Shown: positions 43,276-52,775, counted from the first letter of the stretch. The stretch: 64,000 nt of DNA from Bacteroidales bacterium (GCA_023667095.1 JAMPAT010000008.1:1-64000); one strand, 5' to 3'. Translations and numbers: made by a program. The notes: generated by a model from the letters alone, not told the origin.

Positions 43276-44454
43276 TTACAAAGAAAGCCCACGAAACAAG
43301 TCGTGGGCAAATATCAATCGATTTTTATATTCCGTCCTTGTACTACAATACAATTTTTCTTCAATTTTTATTATTTCTGCAGCTTGTCTCTTCTTTTCGT
43401 TGACTATGTCTGCGTAGATCTGAGTTGTGCTGACGTTTTTGTGAGTGAGCATTTTGCTGACTGTGTAGATGTCTGCTCCTCCGGCTATCATCAGGGTGGC
43501 GTAGGTGTGGCGGAAGCAGTGGAATGTGATGTATTTGTCAATTCCTGCTGATTTTACCCACGATTTGAATCTTCCGTTTACAAGCTGACGGGTGAGACCT
43601 TTGAAGATTAGGCCATCAGATGGCTCTCCGCAGAGGCTTAGCGCTTGGTCGCTGATTGGAATTGTCGCTTCTGTGTCGGTTTTCTCTGTCTTGATGCGGA
43701 CGCATTTACCTCCTGATGAATAGTCCTCTATATGTTTCCATTCAAGCTGAAGAATATCGCTGAGACGGAGTCCTGTGAGGCAGGAGAATAGTGATGCTGC
43801 TTTGAGTACAGGATAATCACATTCCGGCTTGGCGAGAAGGTTGAGTTCATCAAGGGTGAGGAATTCTCGTCTGGTCTCTTTAGTCTCGAGTTTATCAAGG
43901 TAGTCGTTGACATTCTCTTTGAGATAGCCTTCTTTGAATGCTATTGCGAGGAATGCGCGGAAGGTGCTCCAGTATCCTGCTTCTGAGTTCTGAGATAGTT
44001 TCAGTTTGTCGCTCTTGATTCGGTTGGTTGTACTGAGATGTTCTCTGAACTTGTTGCATAGGTCGACATTGACTTCTGCAAATGTACATTTCCCTTTGAC
44101 GAAGATATTGAAGTGCTCATAGACGATTCTCCATTTCTTGTCTTTGTTTGGAAGTAGGGAGTAGAAGTAGTCGAGTACGCTCATACGGGCTTTGGTTTTG
44201 TCGAGGAAGCCGTATTGTTCGTTGATTAGGGAGATTTCTCGTTCTGCTCTGATGGCTTCTGCTTGTTTGAGCTTCATAGCATTGGATTTGCGGTCTGCAG
44301 CTGTGCATGGTTTCATCAGGTATATGCCGAGGTATTCTCTACGAGTCATCTGCATTGTGCGAGGATTTCTGATTGCTGGATAGAAATCAAGGTACAATGC
44401 TATTTTGCCGCTTTGGTATTATCTTTTGCGGAGTGTTACTTTTACTGCTCCCAT
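43276..44454 (-). pseudogene. Tyrosine integrase of the mnmE element, early in-frame stop
   Basis: From ATG 44454 the frame reads MGAVKVTLRKR, a TAA at 44419-44421, then YQSGKIALYLDFYPAI and a complete integrase. The core has the catalytic set: Arg in CLTGLRLSDILQLEW, HxxR in HCFRHTYATLM, His in MLTHKNVSTT and Tyr in QIYADIV. The residues before the stop match the usual start of these integrases, so TAA probably replaced CAA (Gln). Re-initiation at TTG 44397 would give a 373-residue protein lacking the first strand of the arm-binding domain. The gene lies 3 bases after the multi-HTH gene. Mobility is probably lost. Confidence 0.8.
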
Positions 44455-44457
44455 ATG

Positions 44458-45360
44458 CTACTTCTTTAATATATTCTTCAATATTTCTTCTACTTCTTGT
44501 CTATTGAAGTACACAAAGTTACCTATTTTTCTGCGTTCAATGTCATTATCTTTGAGAATTGTGTATAAATGGTTTTTTGAGCGCTTATACTTGTCGGATA
44601 TCTCTTGCATTGTTATGTACTTCTGGTGGTCAATGGTTGTGCCCCTTTCATTATCCCAGTGCTTTTGGGATATGTATGTGCCTCCGTTTTTCTTGGAGCT
44701 TGGGATTTTGTGAGTTTTACAGTATTCGCAGATGGATTCTGTTTTCATTCCGCTTATTGTCCGGACTTCGTCAAAGGTGTACCATTCTTTTATGTTGGCG
44801 TAGTCCTGCGGATTGAATATTCTCTCCATTTCGTTGACATCGTAGAAGGCTTTGCTACCGATGACTTTCGCTTTAGGCTTATGTTTTTTGATTGTGGAGT
44901 AGAACCATCTGTGAGTGACTTCATATTTCTCCATTACCTGTTCCCGGGAGATCCAGTTGGCGAGGATGTTTTCTGTCTGCTCTGCAGTGGTGTTGATTAG
45001 GGTAGGGCGCTTGGCTTCTGTTTGTTTCTCCAGATCTTGTCTTGCGATTCTGACTGTGCGATCTGTGAATCGCAGAAGTTTTATACTGTGCATTTCAATA
45101 ATCTTGTAGAGCGTACCTCTGGAGATTTGCATCAGTTTGGCAGCGTCTGAGAGTGTGAGATGGTTTTTGTCAAGAAGGGCGAGTCTTTGAGTTTCGCGGA
45201 CCTGGATTGATGTTGTCCTCAGTCTTTCGTATCTCTTTTTGTTCTTCTCTGCGAGGTTGGCACATCTAGTCGAGCAGAAGGCTGTTACAGATGTGTAGGC
45301 GAGGAATTCTTTGCCGCAATGCTGGCAGATTTTCCTGTAGGTTTTCCTTTGTGTTTGCAT
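44458..45360 (-). CDS. Zinc-finger and multi-HTH DNA-binding protein near the integrase
   Basis: A 300-residue protein. The N terminus has a Cys4-type zinc motif (CQHCGKEF, then CSTRC). Three or four MerR/excisionase-like HTH units follow: LTLSDAAKLMQISRGTLYKI, WISREQVMEKYEVTHRWFYS, WYTFDEVRTISGMKTESI and YITMQEISDKYKRSKNHLYT. Such proteins accompany integrases in Bacteroidales elements and may control excision or bind the element ends. It is the first gene inside the right end and precedes the integrase by 3 bases. Confidence 0.75.
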   Translation of the reverse strand: MQTQRKTYRKICQHCGKEFLAYTSVTAFCSTRCANLAEKNKKRYERLRTTSIQVRETQRLALLDKNHLTLSDAAKLMQISRGTLYKIIEMHSIKLLRFTDRTVRIARQDLEKQTEAKRPTLINTTAEQTENILANWISREQVMEKYEVTHRWFYSTIKKHKPKAKVIGSKAFYDVNEMERIFNPQDYANIKEWYTFDEVRTISGMKTESICEYCKTHKIPSSKKNGGTYISQKHWDNERGTTIDHQKYITMQEISDKYKRSKNHLYTILKDNDIERRKIGNFVYFNRQEVEEILKNILKK

Positions 45361-45486
45361 AATGAGTTACTTAAGCAGCATCCTCACTTTTGCTTGTTCA
45401 TCTTTGTTCAAGGTTGTTCAACGTTGTTCAATGTGTAGAGTTCCTCGGCACGATGTAATATTTGTCAAGATTTTTGTACCGCACTG

Positions 45487-45506
45487 GGTACAAATGCGGT
45501 ACAAAT
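45487..45506 (+). repeat. Paired integrase arm-type-like repeats, right end
   Basis: Two copies of GGTACAAAT (45487-45495 and 45498-45506) are 11 bases apart and about 120 bases from the right core. They match the pair at 21208-21227 in sequence, orientation and spacing. Confidence 0.6.
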
Positions 45507-45625
45507 TATAGCAAAAATGTGTAGAAATGCATTAAAATATCATAAATGGTTAAACATACTGTAGTAACCTAATGCGCTGATATTTAATGATATTCTAATA
45601 CTTTACGATATTTCTTGATAATCGG

Positions 45626-47173
45626 CTATTTCCCGATGCAAAAACTCCCGAAGATATTGCCCAGCACTTCGTCAGTGGAAATTTCTCCGACGATGGAGCC
45701 GAGGGTGTAGAGGGCTTCGCGGATGTCCTGGGCGGCCAGGTCGGTCGGGATGCCTGAGGCGAGGCCGTCCTTGACGCGGGACAGGGAGGCGGAGGCGGAT
45801 ACCAGGGCATCGTGGTGACGCTGGTTTGTGACCAGGGTGGTGTCCTGGCTGGATATAAGGTTCTTTTGAGAGATTGCAAGTTCCTGTTTCAGACGGTCAA
45901 GTCCAAGTCCTGACCTGGCTGAGATGCAGATGATGTCAATATTCTTTCTTTCAGCGAGGGAAACTATTTTGTTTACCGCACTAACAAAAATGTTTGCAGC
46001 AGAGTCTCCGTCTTGGGCAGGCAAAGATCCGCATGTGCATGCGGTCTTGACAGGGGAGTCCATATCGCATTTGTTCACCAGCAGCCACAGTTTCTGTCCG
46101 GCAAGGTCTACCTGCGAAATAATTTTCTCTGCGGACTTGAGCATCTCGTCTTCCTGGCTGCTTCCGTCAAGGACTCCGAGTACAATCTGCGCACTGTGGA
46201 GCTTGCTGTATGAACGCTCGATACCTATCCGTTCCACTGCATCTGAGGTCTCGCGCAGGCCTGCCGTATCGATGAACCGGAACATGACACCGTCAATGTT
46301 GAGTGTCTCCTCTATCGTATCGCGTGTAGTACCGTGTATGTCCGATACAATGGCACGTTCTTCACCTAACAGGGCATTCAGGAGAGTGCTCTTGCCTGCA
46401 TTTGTTGCTCCGACAATGGCCACGGGGACGCCATTTTTGATCGCATTCCCGAGACGGAAGGAGTCTGACAGCCTTTTAATATGCGATATTGTCCTGTCGA
46501 GCAGCTCAAGCAGGTGCGACCTGTCTGCAAATTCCACATCTTCTTCACTGAAATCCAGTTCCAGCTCCATCAGGGATACCATTTCGAGCAGTTCGGCCCT
46601 CATAGCTTTCAGTTCAGCCGAAAATCCTCCTTTCATTTGGCTGAAAGCAATCCTGTGCGCCATGGCATTCTGTGATGCAATCACATCCGCAACGGCTTCG
46701 GCCTGAGCGAGATCCATCTTCCCGTTAAGGAACGCACGCTGGGTAAATTCTCCAGGGGCGGCTGCACGTGCACCTTCCTTTGCCAGCAAAGACATGATTT
46801 CCCCTGCGATATATGACGAGGCATGGCATGAGATTTCTACGGAATTCTCGCCTGTGTACGAGTGCGGTGCGCGGAAAACGCTCACGAGGACTTCGTCAAG
46901 CACATTGCCGTCAGTGCCGTAGATTGTGCCGAACTTGATTGTATAGCCTTTGGCAGCTGAGATGCTTCCGTTTCCGACGACGGTGTCAGGACTTTCCTGG
47001 ATAGCGGCATTGTGCAGACTTTCCTGCTGCATGCCGGCTCCTTTTCTGCACCAGACAATCTTGTCTGCCATCTCCAGGGCTTCAGGGCCGCTTACCCTTA
47101 TCACAGAAATTGCCCCTGTACCCGGAACTGTGGCAGGAGCATATATCGTATCGTCGTTCTTCTCTATATACAT
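45626..47173 (-). CDS. mnmE: tRNA modification GTPase MnmE
   Basis: A 515-residue GTPase that with MnmG modifies the wobble uridine of certain tRNAs (5-carboxymethylaminomethyl). The N-terminal folate-binding domain begins DTIYAPATVPGTGAISVIRV. The inserted G domain has G1 VGATNAGKSTLLNALL, the switch region IHGTTRDTIEE, G3 DTAGLRE and G4 NKCD. The C terminus closes with GEISTDEVLGNIFGSFCIGK, including the conserved Cys. I chose ATG 47173 because the extra residues upstream are not family-like. The last codons form the attachment site of the integrated element. Confidence 0.95.
   Translation of the reverse strand: MYIEKNDDTIYAPATVPGTGAISVIRVSGPEALEMADKIVWCRKGAGMQQESLHNAAIQESPDTVVGNGSISAAKGYTIKFGTIYGTDGNVLDEVLVSVFRAPHSYTGENSVEISCHASSYIAGEIMSLLAKEGARAAAPGEFTQRAFLNGKMDLAQAEAVADVIASQNAMAHRIAFSQMKGGFSAELKAMRAELLEMVSLMELELDFSEEDVEFADRSHLLELLDRTISHIKRLSDSFRLGNAIKNGVPVAIVGATNAGKSTLLNALLGEERAIVSDIHGTTRDTIEETLNIDGVMFRFIDTAGLRETSDAVERIGIERSYSKLHSAQIVLGVLDGSSQEDEMLKSAEKIISQVDLAGQKLWLLVNKCDMDSPVKTACTCGSLPAQDGDSAANIFVSAVNKIVSLAERKNIDIICISARSGLGLDRLKQELAISQKNLISSQDTTLVTNQRHHDALVSASASLSRVKDGLASGIPTDLAAQDIREALYTLGSIVGEISTDEVLGNIFGSFCIGK
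45627..45643. other. Right attachment core (attR) in mnmE
   Basis: TATTTCCCGATGCAAAA matches 21152-21168 at 16 of 17 positions and covers the last codons of mnmE (FCIGK) on the minus strand. mnmE stays intact after insertion, as is usual for elements that target gene 3' ends. Confidence 0.8.
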
Positions 47174-47240
47174 AATTGATTGAATTACAGTGGATGCACT
47201 TGATTGTTGAGACATGTCTTGACGGCCGGCCGGTACATGG

Positions 47241-47618
47241 CTATTTTTCTGCAGGTCCGTCCCAGTTCATAAACCCTTTGTCCAGCTCATACACTTTAAA
47301 TCCTTTCTCCACAAGATGTTGTGCTGCAGTCTTGCTCCTTGCCCCGCTTCTGCAATATACTGCAACTGTCTGTTCCTTGTCAAGCAGTTCGGCAGCCCTC
47401 ATGTCGAAATCATCGCCTTTTACATCTATATTGATCGCCCCAGGGATATGCCCGTCTGCGAATTCGCCTGCTGTACGCACATCGACAAGCTGAACTCCTC
47501 CAGTTTCAATCGCCTTCGCAAACTCCCTGTTGTCCATAGAGGTGAAACCATCCTGCGCACGGCACCCTCCAGACAAGAGAGCCAATGCTGAAATTAAAAG
47601 TGCAAAAACCTGTTTCAT
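47241..47618 (-). CDS. Rhodanese-like domain lipoprotein
   Basis: A 125-residue single-domain rhodanese with an N-terminal lipoprotein signal (ALLISALALLSGGC). The domain has LVDVRTAGEFADGHIPGAIN and the active loop VYCRSGARSKTAA, with the catalytic Cys present. Such envelope rhodaneses handle sulfane sulfur or redox chemistry, and the substrate is unknown. It lies 67 bases upstream of mnmE in the same direction. Confidence 0.88.
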   Translation of the reverse strand: MKQVFALLISALALLSGGCRAQDGFTSMDNREFAKAIETGGVQLVDVRTAGEFADGHIPGAINIDVKGDDFDMRAAELLDKEQTVAVYCRSGARSKTAAQHLVEKGFKVYELDKGFMNWDGPAEK

Positions 47619-47715
47619 GATGTCTAAAAATTATTTGCCGGCATGGAAGCTATTCCACAATTGAGCATCCGACGAATGAAGTGCGCACGGATGAATAGCT
47701 TCTGCCTAAGGGAAG

Positions 47716-48267
47716 TTATGCCTGGAACGGTTCAAGTTTCTCGAACTTATATCCGAGCTTGTACAGTTCAATGGCTTCGCCCGTCTTGAACATGACTGTC
47801 ATGGCGGACAGGAACAGCCTGTAGGCATCTGCCGTACCTCTTTCCACGCTGGACTTGCCCAGCAGATGGTACATCTCGGTGCTGCATGACTGCATTTTCT
47901 TTACTGCTGCCTGCTCGTCAGGAGAACCTTTCGGTAAATTCAGGAGCTTCCATAGGATATGTTCATCCATAGTGTCAAATCCTCCCGGGCCTTTGTAGAA
48001 AGCGTAATCCCTTGTTGAATAGCGCTCCCAGTCAATGTCCCACAGTCCAGCCACAGCCATGCCGAGGAATCCTGCACAGGCCAGGCAGAATTCCGGATAT
48101 GAATTGAATTCCCTTACTGCCTCAGCACAGAATTCTGGGGCAATATCCTGCCATCTGCTGTCAATGTCCTCGCTATTTAGCAAAGTACCGGCGAGAAAGC
48201 CCAAATCAGTACAGTATTTGAGCATATAGCTTGTCAAAAAGGTCTCCCTTTCCTGAATTGTTCCCAT
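47716..48267 (-). CDS. Uncharacterised conserved-looking protein
   Basis: A 183-residue soluble protein starting MGTIQERETFLTSYMLKYCT. It has several Cys residues, a hydrophobic helix near the middle (CLACAGFLGMAVAGLWDIDW) and otherwise helical sequence. I do not recognise a family. ATG 48267 is preferred, since the longer frame runs through a hairpin and the promoter region. It has its own -7 box upstream. Confidence 0.55.
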   Translation of the reverse strand: MGTIQERETFLTSYMLKYCTDLGFLAGTLLNSEDIDSRWQDIAPEFCAEAVREFNSYPEFCLACAGFLGMAVAGLWDIDWERYSTRDYAFYKGPGGFDTMDEHILWKLLNLPKGSPDEQAAVKKMQSCSTEMYHLLGKSSVERGTADAYRLFLSAMTVMFKTGEAIELYKLGYKFEKLEPFQA

Positions 48268-48296
48268 TTTTCTGAAATTTATATTCAATAAACTAT

Positions 48297-48341
48297 GCTG
48301 CCACAAACTAAGTGGCAGCCATGCAACAGCCGGCAAAGATA
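48297..48341 (-). promoter_or_regulatory. Promoter and leader hairpin for gene 47716-48267
   Basis: TATCTTTG on the minus strand (48334-48341) fits the -7 box. The leader contains a perfect 8-bp stem, GCTGCCAC (48297-48304) against GTGGCAGC (48312-48319). I see nothing else in 48342-48589, which must also hold the mcrBC promoter. Confidence 0.5.
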
Positions 48342-48589
48342 GGGAAAATATTGTAGTGCAATGAAAATTTTTTATATCTTCGCATTGGCTGATGATGGCT
48401 TTGTGACAGAGTGGAATTTCTTAATCTCAATGATGCGCCGCTGCCCTGGACTGATTTCTTGTGAATAAGGCTTTTAAAAGATGGCAGCAGAGGCTTTGAT
48501 GGATATTGTCATTGACATTTTATGAAGTCCCTTGATTGAAAGTGAGTCGACAGCATGTCAGTCAGTAACCGGTATATCTTTAAGGCAGT

Positions 48590-51472
48590 ATGAAGGAAAC
48601 CATAAAGCTCAGGGAAGAAAAGGGTAGATTCACCTGTGATATTCCATTGACCATGAATCAATGGCAGGACATTCTCAATGACAATGGCATTGTTGGCCAG
48701 GAGAGGATGCATGCATTGTTGTCATTTTATTATATGCAGAACCACCAGGCTACTTGCAAGCAGTGTGTAGAGAAGTATGGACAAAATATCAATACATACA
48801 ATTCTGCCATAAGTTCTTTTGGAAAGGCCGTCATCAAAAAGATTGGTACATTCAGAATTGAGGATGCAGGCGGCAATGAACGGTTCTGGCCGGTTGCTGT
48901 AAAGGAGGGCAGATATGTCAAGGGTGATGATGGGATGTTCCAGTGGACCTTGCGTCCTGAACTTGTAGAGGCCCTCCGCAAATTTATCATCAACGATGCA
49001 CTCGCAAAATACACAGCAGACTTTGCACCTGAATGGAAACGAGAAGAATATAAATGGAAAGCCTTGAAGACATTCCATGACAATTGGGACATGGAAGCTC
49101 CGGATTTTGCAGGTATGCTGTCAAGGGCATTTGCCCGGCATGGCAACCTGCTTGATTCCTCTTATGCATTCCCAAAGGGGGCATTGGTGGAAATGGCCCA
49201 GTCTAAACCGGAGATTGTCAGAGGCATGTTCTGCAATCTTTATGATGAGACATTGCCGTTTGAATCAAGGATTGCTGATTTTATCAGCATGGCTGACAAG
49301 GAATTTTTCTTCGGTGAAGGAAAGAAGCATTTTCAAAGTACAAATGCTGTAAGCGTATACTTGTGGTCCCGTTATCCAGAAAAATATTATATCTACAAAT
49401 GGGGAGAATACAGCAAGGTTGCTGAGAAAATAGGCTTTGATAATGTTCCTAAGGCGACAGGTCTTCCAGAAGAGATGACCAAAGGCTACGACATGTATAG
49501 CATGCTTCAGGAGGCAGTTGCCATGAATATGGAATTGTTGGCGATATATAATCATGAACTTGACGGAAATCCTGATAAATATTTCAAGCCGGACGGTCTT
49601 GCTACACTTATATCCGATTTCGGATTCTGGATCAGCCGATACTATACAACCTTGATATCCACGCATCTTCCAAAGGTTTGGGTATATGCACCTGGGGAAG
49701 TGGCCAAAATGTGGGACGAATGCAAGTTCAACGGCATTATATCCATTGGCTGGGAAAAGGTCGGGGATTTGTCTGGCATTGGATCCAGGGAAGAAATGGA
49801 TAAAGCCGTAGATGACGCTTATCCGGATGAAAAGGTATCTATGGCCAACAGCAAACTTTGTCTATGGGAATTCTGCCACGTAATGGATGATGGAGATATA
49901 GTCTATGCCAAACAAGGAACCGGCAGAATCATCGGGCGTGGTGTAATCGAATCTGGCTATACCTTTGACGCCTCAAGGAAACATTATCCCCATATCAGAA
50001 AGGTAAAATGGACGCATATCGGAGAATGGAATATCAAGACGGTCCTTGGTGGCCAGCTTCCTCAGAAGACTTTGACTGACATGAGCCGTAACCGGCAGTG
50101 GCAAAAGTCTATAGATGAAGTTATCATGGGTGGGGGCAATGGGCGCGTTGTGGTCTCGGAGCCGGAAACTTCCTATGGTGATATCCGTTACTGGTGGCTG
50201 GTGGCCAGTCCCAGGTACTGGAGCTTTGCGGATCTGAAGGTTGGAGGCACAATCGAATACACTGTCAAGAATGACAAGGGAAACAGACGCAGAGTCCCTA
50301 TCAATTTTGAGCAGGCCAAGGAAGGCGATATTGTCATCGGCTATGAGGCAAATCCAGTGAAGAAAATAGTGGCACTTGCAAAGGTCGTCAAGGCAAGTGA
50401 TGGAGAGACCATATCCTATGGGAAAACGGAGGAATTGGAAAATCCTGTTTCCTGGCTTGACTTTAAGGATTTGCCGGAATTGCGTGAAATGGAGTTCATT
50501 AGGAACAAGAACGGCTCTTTCTTCAAGCTCACCAATGATGAATATGAGGTGCTTCTGAATCTCATACGCCAGGAAAATCCCGAACCTGAAAATAATCCGA
50601 TCCGGAAACCTTCTGATGTCGAGCCATATTCCAGGGAACAGTTCCTTGATGAAGTATTCATGACCTCAGAGGAATACGAAAATCTGACGGCTCTCTTGAG
50701 ATTGAAGAAGAATGTAATTCTGCAGGGTGCTCCAGGCGTAGGCAAAACATTCTCTGCGAAGAGAATCGCCTGCAGCATGATGGGAGAAATGGATGAATCA
50801 AGAATTGAAATGGTCCAGTTCCACCAGAATTTCTCCTACGAAGACTTCATAATGGGGTTCAGGCCGACTGGCAATGGAGGATTTGAACTTCGCGACGGAG
50901 TGTTCTATAGCTTCTGCAAGAGAGCGGAACTGAATCCGCACGAAGATTATTTTTTCATCATCGACGAAATCAACCGTGGCAATCTCAGCAAGATATTCGG
51001 AGAATTGCTCATGCTTATCGAGAAAGATTACCGTGGCAGGCAGATAAGGCTCGCTTACAGAAATGAACTGTTCTCAGTTCCGGAAAATCTGTATATCATT
51101 GGAATGATGAATACCGCAGACCGTAGCCTGGCGATGATTGACTATGCACTTCGCCGCCGGTTCAGTTTCTACCCCATGCGTCCCGGCTTTGATACGGATG
51201 GGTTCAAAAAAGAAATGGCCGGGCATAGCGACCCGCGCGTTGAGAAGATTGTCAATGCTGTAATGCAGCTGAATGACAGAATTGCCAATGATGACTCACT
51301 CGGTGATGGCTTCTGCATCGGGCACAGCTATTTTTGCGGGCAGCCGGAAGATGTGCCATGGATAGAGCAGGTGGTAAACTATGATATTTGTCCCATGCTG
51401 GATGAGTACTGGTTTGATTCCAGGGAAAAATGCCAGGAGGAGAAGAAAAAGTTGCGTGAACTTCTGAAATGA
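48590..51472 (+). CDS. mcrB: McrB-like GTPase/AAA subunit with EVE domain
   Basis: A 960-residue McrB-type motor of a modification-dependent restriction system. The N-terminal ~330 residues are helical and unassigned. They are followed by a PUA/EVE-like block (WVYAPGEVAKMWDECKFNGI) and a second EVE-type domain (YWWLVASPRYWSFADLKVGG), suited to binding modified bases. The C-terminal AAA+ domain has Walker A LQGAPGVGKTFSAKRIA, Walker B YFFIIDEINRG and the McrB hallmark MMNTADRSLAMIDYALRRRF. With McrC it would cleave DNA bearing modified cytosines, as many phages carry. The stop overlaps the mcrC start (ATGA). Confidence 0.9.
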   Translation: MKETIKLREEKGRFTCDIPLTMNQWQDILNDNGIVGQERMHALLSFYYMQNHQATCKQCVEKYGQNINTYNSAISSFGKAVIKKIGTFRIEDAGGNERFWPVAVKEGRYVKGDDGMFQWTLRPELVEALRKFIINDALAKYTADFAPEWKREEYKWKALKTFHDNWDMEAPDFAGMLSRAFARHGNLLDSSYAFPKGALVEMAQSKPEIVRGMFCNLYDETLPFESRIADFISMADKEFFFGEGKKHFQSTNAVSVYLWSRYPEKYYIYKWGEYSKVAEKIGFDNVPKATGLPEEMTKGYDMYSMLQEAVAMNMELLAIYNHELDGNPDKYFKPDGLATLISDFGFWISRYYTTLISTHLPKVWVYAPGEVAKMWDECKFNGIISIGWEKVGDLSGIGSREEMDKAVDDAYPDEKVSMANSKLCLWEFCHVMDDGDIVYAKQGTGRIIGRGVIESGYTFDASRKHYPHIRKVKWTHIGEWNIKTVLGGQLPQKTLTDMSRNRQWQKSIDEVIMGGGNGRVVVSEPETSYGDIRYWWLVASPRYWSFADLKVGGTIEYTVKNDKGNRRRVPINFEQAKEGDIVIGYEANPVKKIVALAKVVKASDGETISYGKTEELENPVSWLDFKDLPELREMEFIRNKNGSFFKLTNDEYEVLLNLIRQENPEPENNPIRKPSDVEPYSREQFLDEVFMTSEEYENLTALLRLKKNVILQGAPGVGKTFSAKRIACSMMGEMDESRIEMVQFHQNFSYEDFIMGFRPTGNGGFELRDGVFYSFCKRAELNPHEDYFFIIDEINRGNLSKIFGELLMLIEKDYRGRQIRLAYRNELFSVPENLYIIGMMNTADRSLAMIDYALRRRFSFYPMRPGFDTDGFKKEMAGHSDPRVEKIVNAVMQLNDRIANDDSLGDGFCIGHSYFCGQPEDVPWIEQVVNYDICPMLDEYWFDSREKCQEEKKKLRELLK

Positions 51473-52521
51473 CCGAGGATAAAGGCATACTGATCAAGAA
51501 TATCTTCTACATGTTGTCCTATGCTTTCCAGGAGCTTAGGAAGAATAACTACCAGGAGATTGCAGGTGAAGAGTTCGATGGCGTACATGACCTCTTTGCC
51601 GAGATCCTTGTCCGTGGCGTTTCAGCGCAGCTGAAGCAAGGTCTGCACCGCACCTATGTGTCCCGTCGGGATGAATTGTGTACTCTCCGAGGCAAACTGA
51701 ATATCAATGGCACGGTGAGGGTTTATGCAAAAGGGAACCGGAGACTGTCATGCGAATATGATGAATATTCTGAGGACAATATTTTCAACCGGATTCTTAA
51801 GTCAACAATACTCCTGCTGCTCGGTCATAGTGAAGTTAGGCCGCAGCGGAAGAAGGGGTTGAAAAAGATTATTCCGTTTTTTTTGAATGTCAGAGCAACA
51901 GACCTGTCAGGAATCAAATGGAATACGCTCCGGTTTGACCGGAATTCCAAGACTTATCAGATGCTCCTGTATCTCTGTTATTTCATCATCGACAACACCC
52001 TGTTGTCGACAGATGAGGGGAAAGTGAAGATGCTGACATTCTCGGATGAGAAAATGTGCCGGCTCTATGAAAAATTTGTCCTGGAATATTACCGCAGGCA
52101 TCATCCGGAGTTCCATGCATGTGCCAGGCAGATTTCCTGGAACGTTGTCAAAGAGGAGACAACGCTTGAGATGCTGCCTATTCTCCAGACAGACATATTC
52201 CTGACCATAGGGGAGCGTACACTGATCATAGATACCAAATATTATTCAAAGTCCCTGCAGACGAATTATGACAAGCGGACCATCCATAGTCACAATCAGA
52301 ATCAGATTCTGACTTATGTCCTCAATCATGACAGGGAGCACACCGGCAATACAGACGGGATTCTCCTGTATGCCATGACGGAGGAGGAATTTCATCCTCA
52401 CGGCCAGATGAAATGGCATGACGGCAATATGATTTACTATCGTAACCTTGACCTGAATCAGGATTTTGAAGGGATAAAACAGCAGCTTGAATTACTTGTT
52501 TCCAATAATTGCGGCCAGTAG
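51469..52521 (+). CDS. mcrC: McrC nuclease subunit
   Basis: A 350-residue McrC protein: an N-terminal helical region that contacts McrB (ILIKNIFYMLSYAFQEL) and a C-terminal PD-(D/E)xK nuclease with ILQTDIFLTIGERTLIIDTK and the downstream NQILTYVLNH. The Asp and Asp-x-Lys catalytic residues are present. It starts within the last codon of mcrB (ATGA) and is translated together with it. Confidence 0.9.
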   Translation: MTEDKGILIKNIFYMLSYAFQELRKNNYQEIAGEEFDGVHDLFAEILVRGVSAQLKQGLHRTYVSRRDELCTLRGKLNINGTVRVYAKGNRRLSCEYDEYSEDNIFNRILKSTILLLLGHSEVRPQRKKGLKKIIPFFLNVRATDLSGIKWNTLRFDRNSKTYQMLLYLCYFIIDNTLLSTDEGKVKMLTFSDEKMCRLYEKFVLEYYRRHHPEFHACARQISWNVVKEETTLEMLPILQTDIFLTIGERTLIIDTKYYSKSLQTNYDKRTIHSHNQNQILTYVLNHDREHTGNTDGILLYAMTEEEFHPHGQMKWHDGNMIYYRNLDLNQDFEGIKQQLELLVSNNCGQ

Positions 52522-52718
52522 CCTGGCTTGCTGCCTTGGCAACGCAATGTGGTTCCAGGCTGGTGACTTTGCTGCCAGCTGGGCGATGGCTGGTTTTCTG
52601 CTCCTGGAAATATAGGATGCTGCCGTTTTCCGTTTTTATCAACTAAGGGCACAGGTATGTTATTACCAGCTTTTGCCGAAATCCAAAAACTGCGTGGATC
52701 TTGGACGTGGCATTCATA

Positions 52719-52775
52719 TATATTTTATATTTATGTTCTATTTGTAAAATCATGTATGTATATTTTATATTTATG
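52719..52775 (+). repeat. 17-bp direct repeat in AT-rich DNA
   Basis: TATATTTTATATTTATG occurs at 52719-52735 and again at 52759-52775, 40 bases apart, upstream of the ATPase pseudogene. It may be a regulatory site or simply AT-rich duplication. Confidence 0.6.

Larger units (their letters stand above)
21152..45643. mobile_element. Integrative element inserted at the 3' end of mnmE
   Basis: A ~24.5 kb element bounded by a 17-bp direct repeat made of the final mnmE codons, with paired 11-bp-spaced GGTACAAAT-like sites near both ends and a tyrosine integrase gene near the right end. It carries a lysis-like cassette, three DUF6266-like proteins, Abi, a five-gene NurA-HerA operon, a replication block (VirE-N, DUF3987, HTH proteins) and HTH regulators. 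No terminase, portal, capsid or conjugation gene is visible. This suits a phage satellite or mobilizable island. Its integrase and DUF3987 genes contain stop codons, so it is probably immobile. Use of the trmE/mnmE 3' end as target is known from SGI1-type islands. Confidence 0.85.

Noticed and set aside
21152..45643. Complete prophage
   Set aside because: No terminase, portal, capsid or tail-assembly gene is recognisable, so only lysis and possible surface genes are present.
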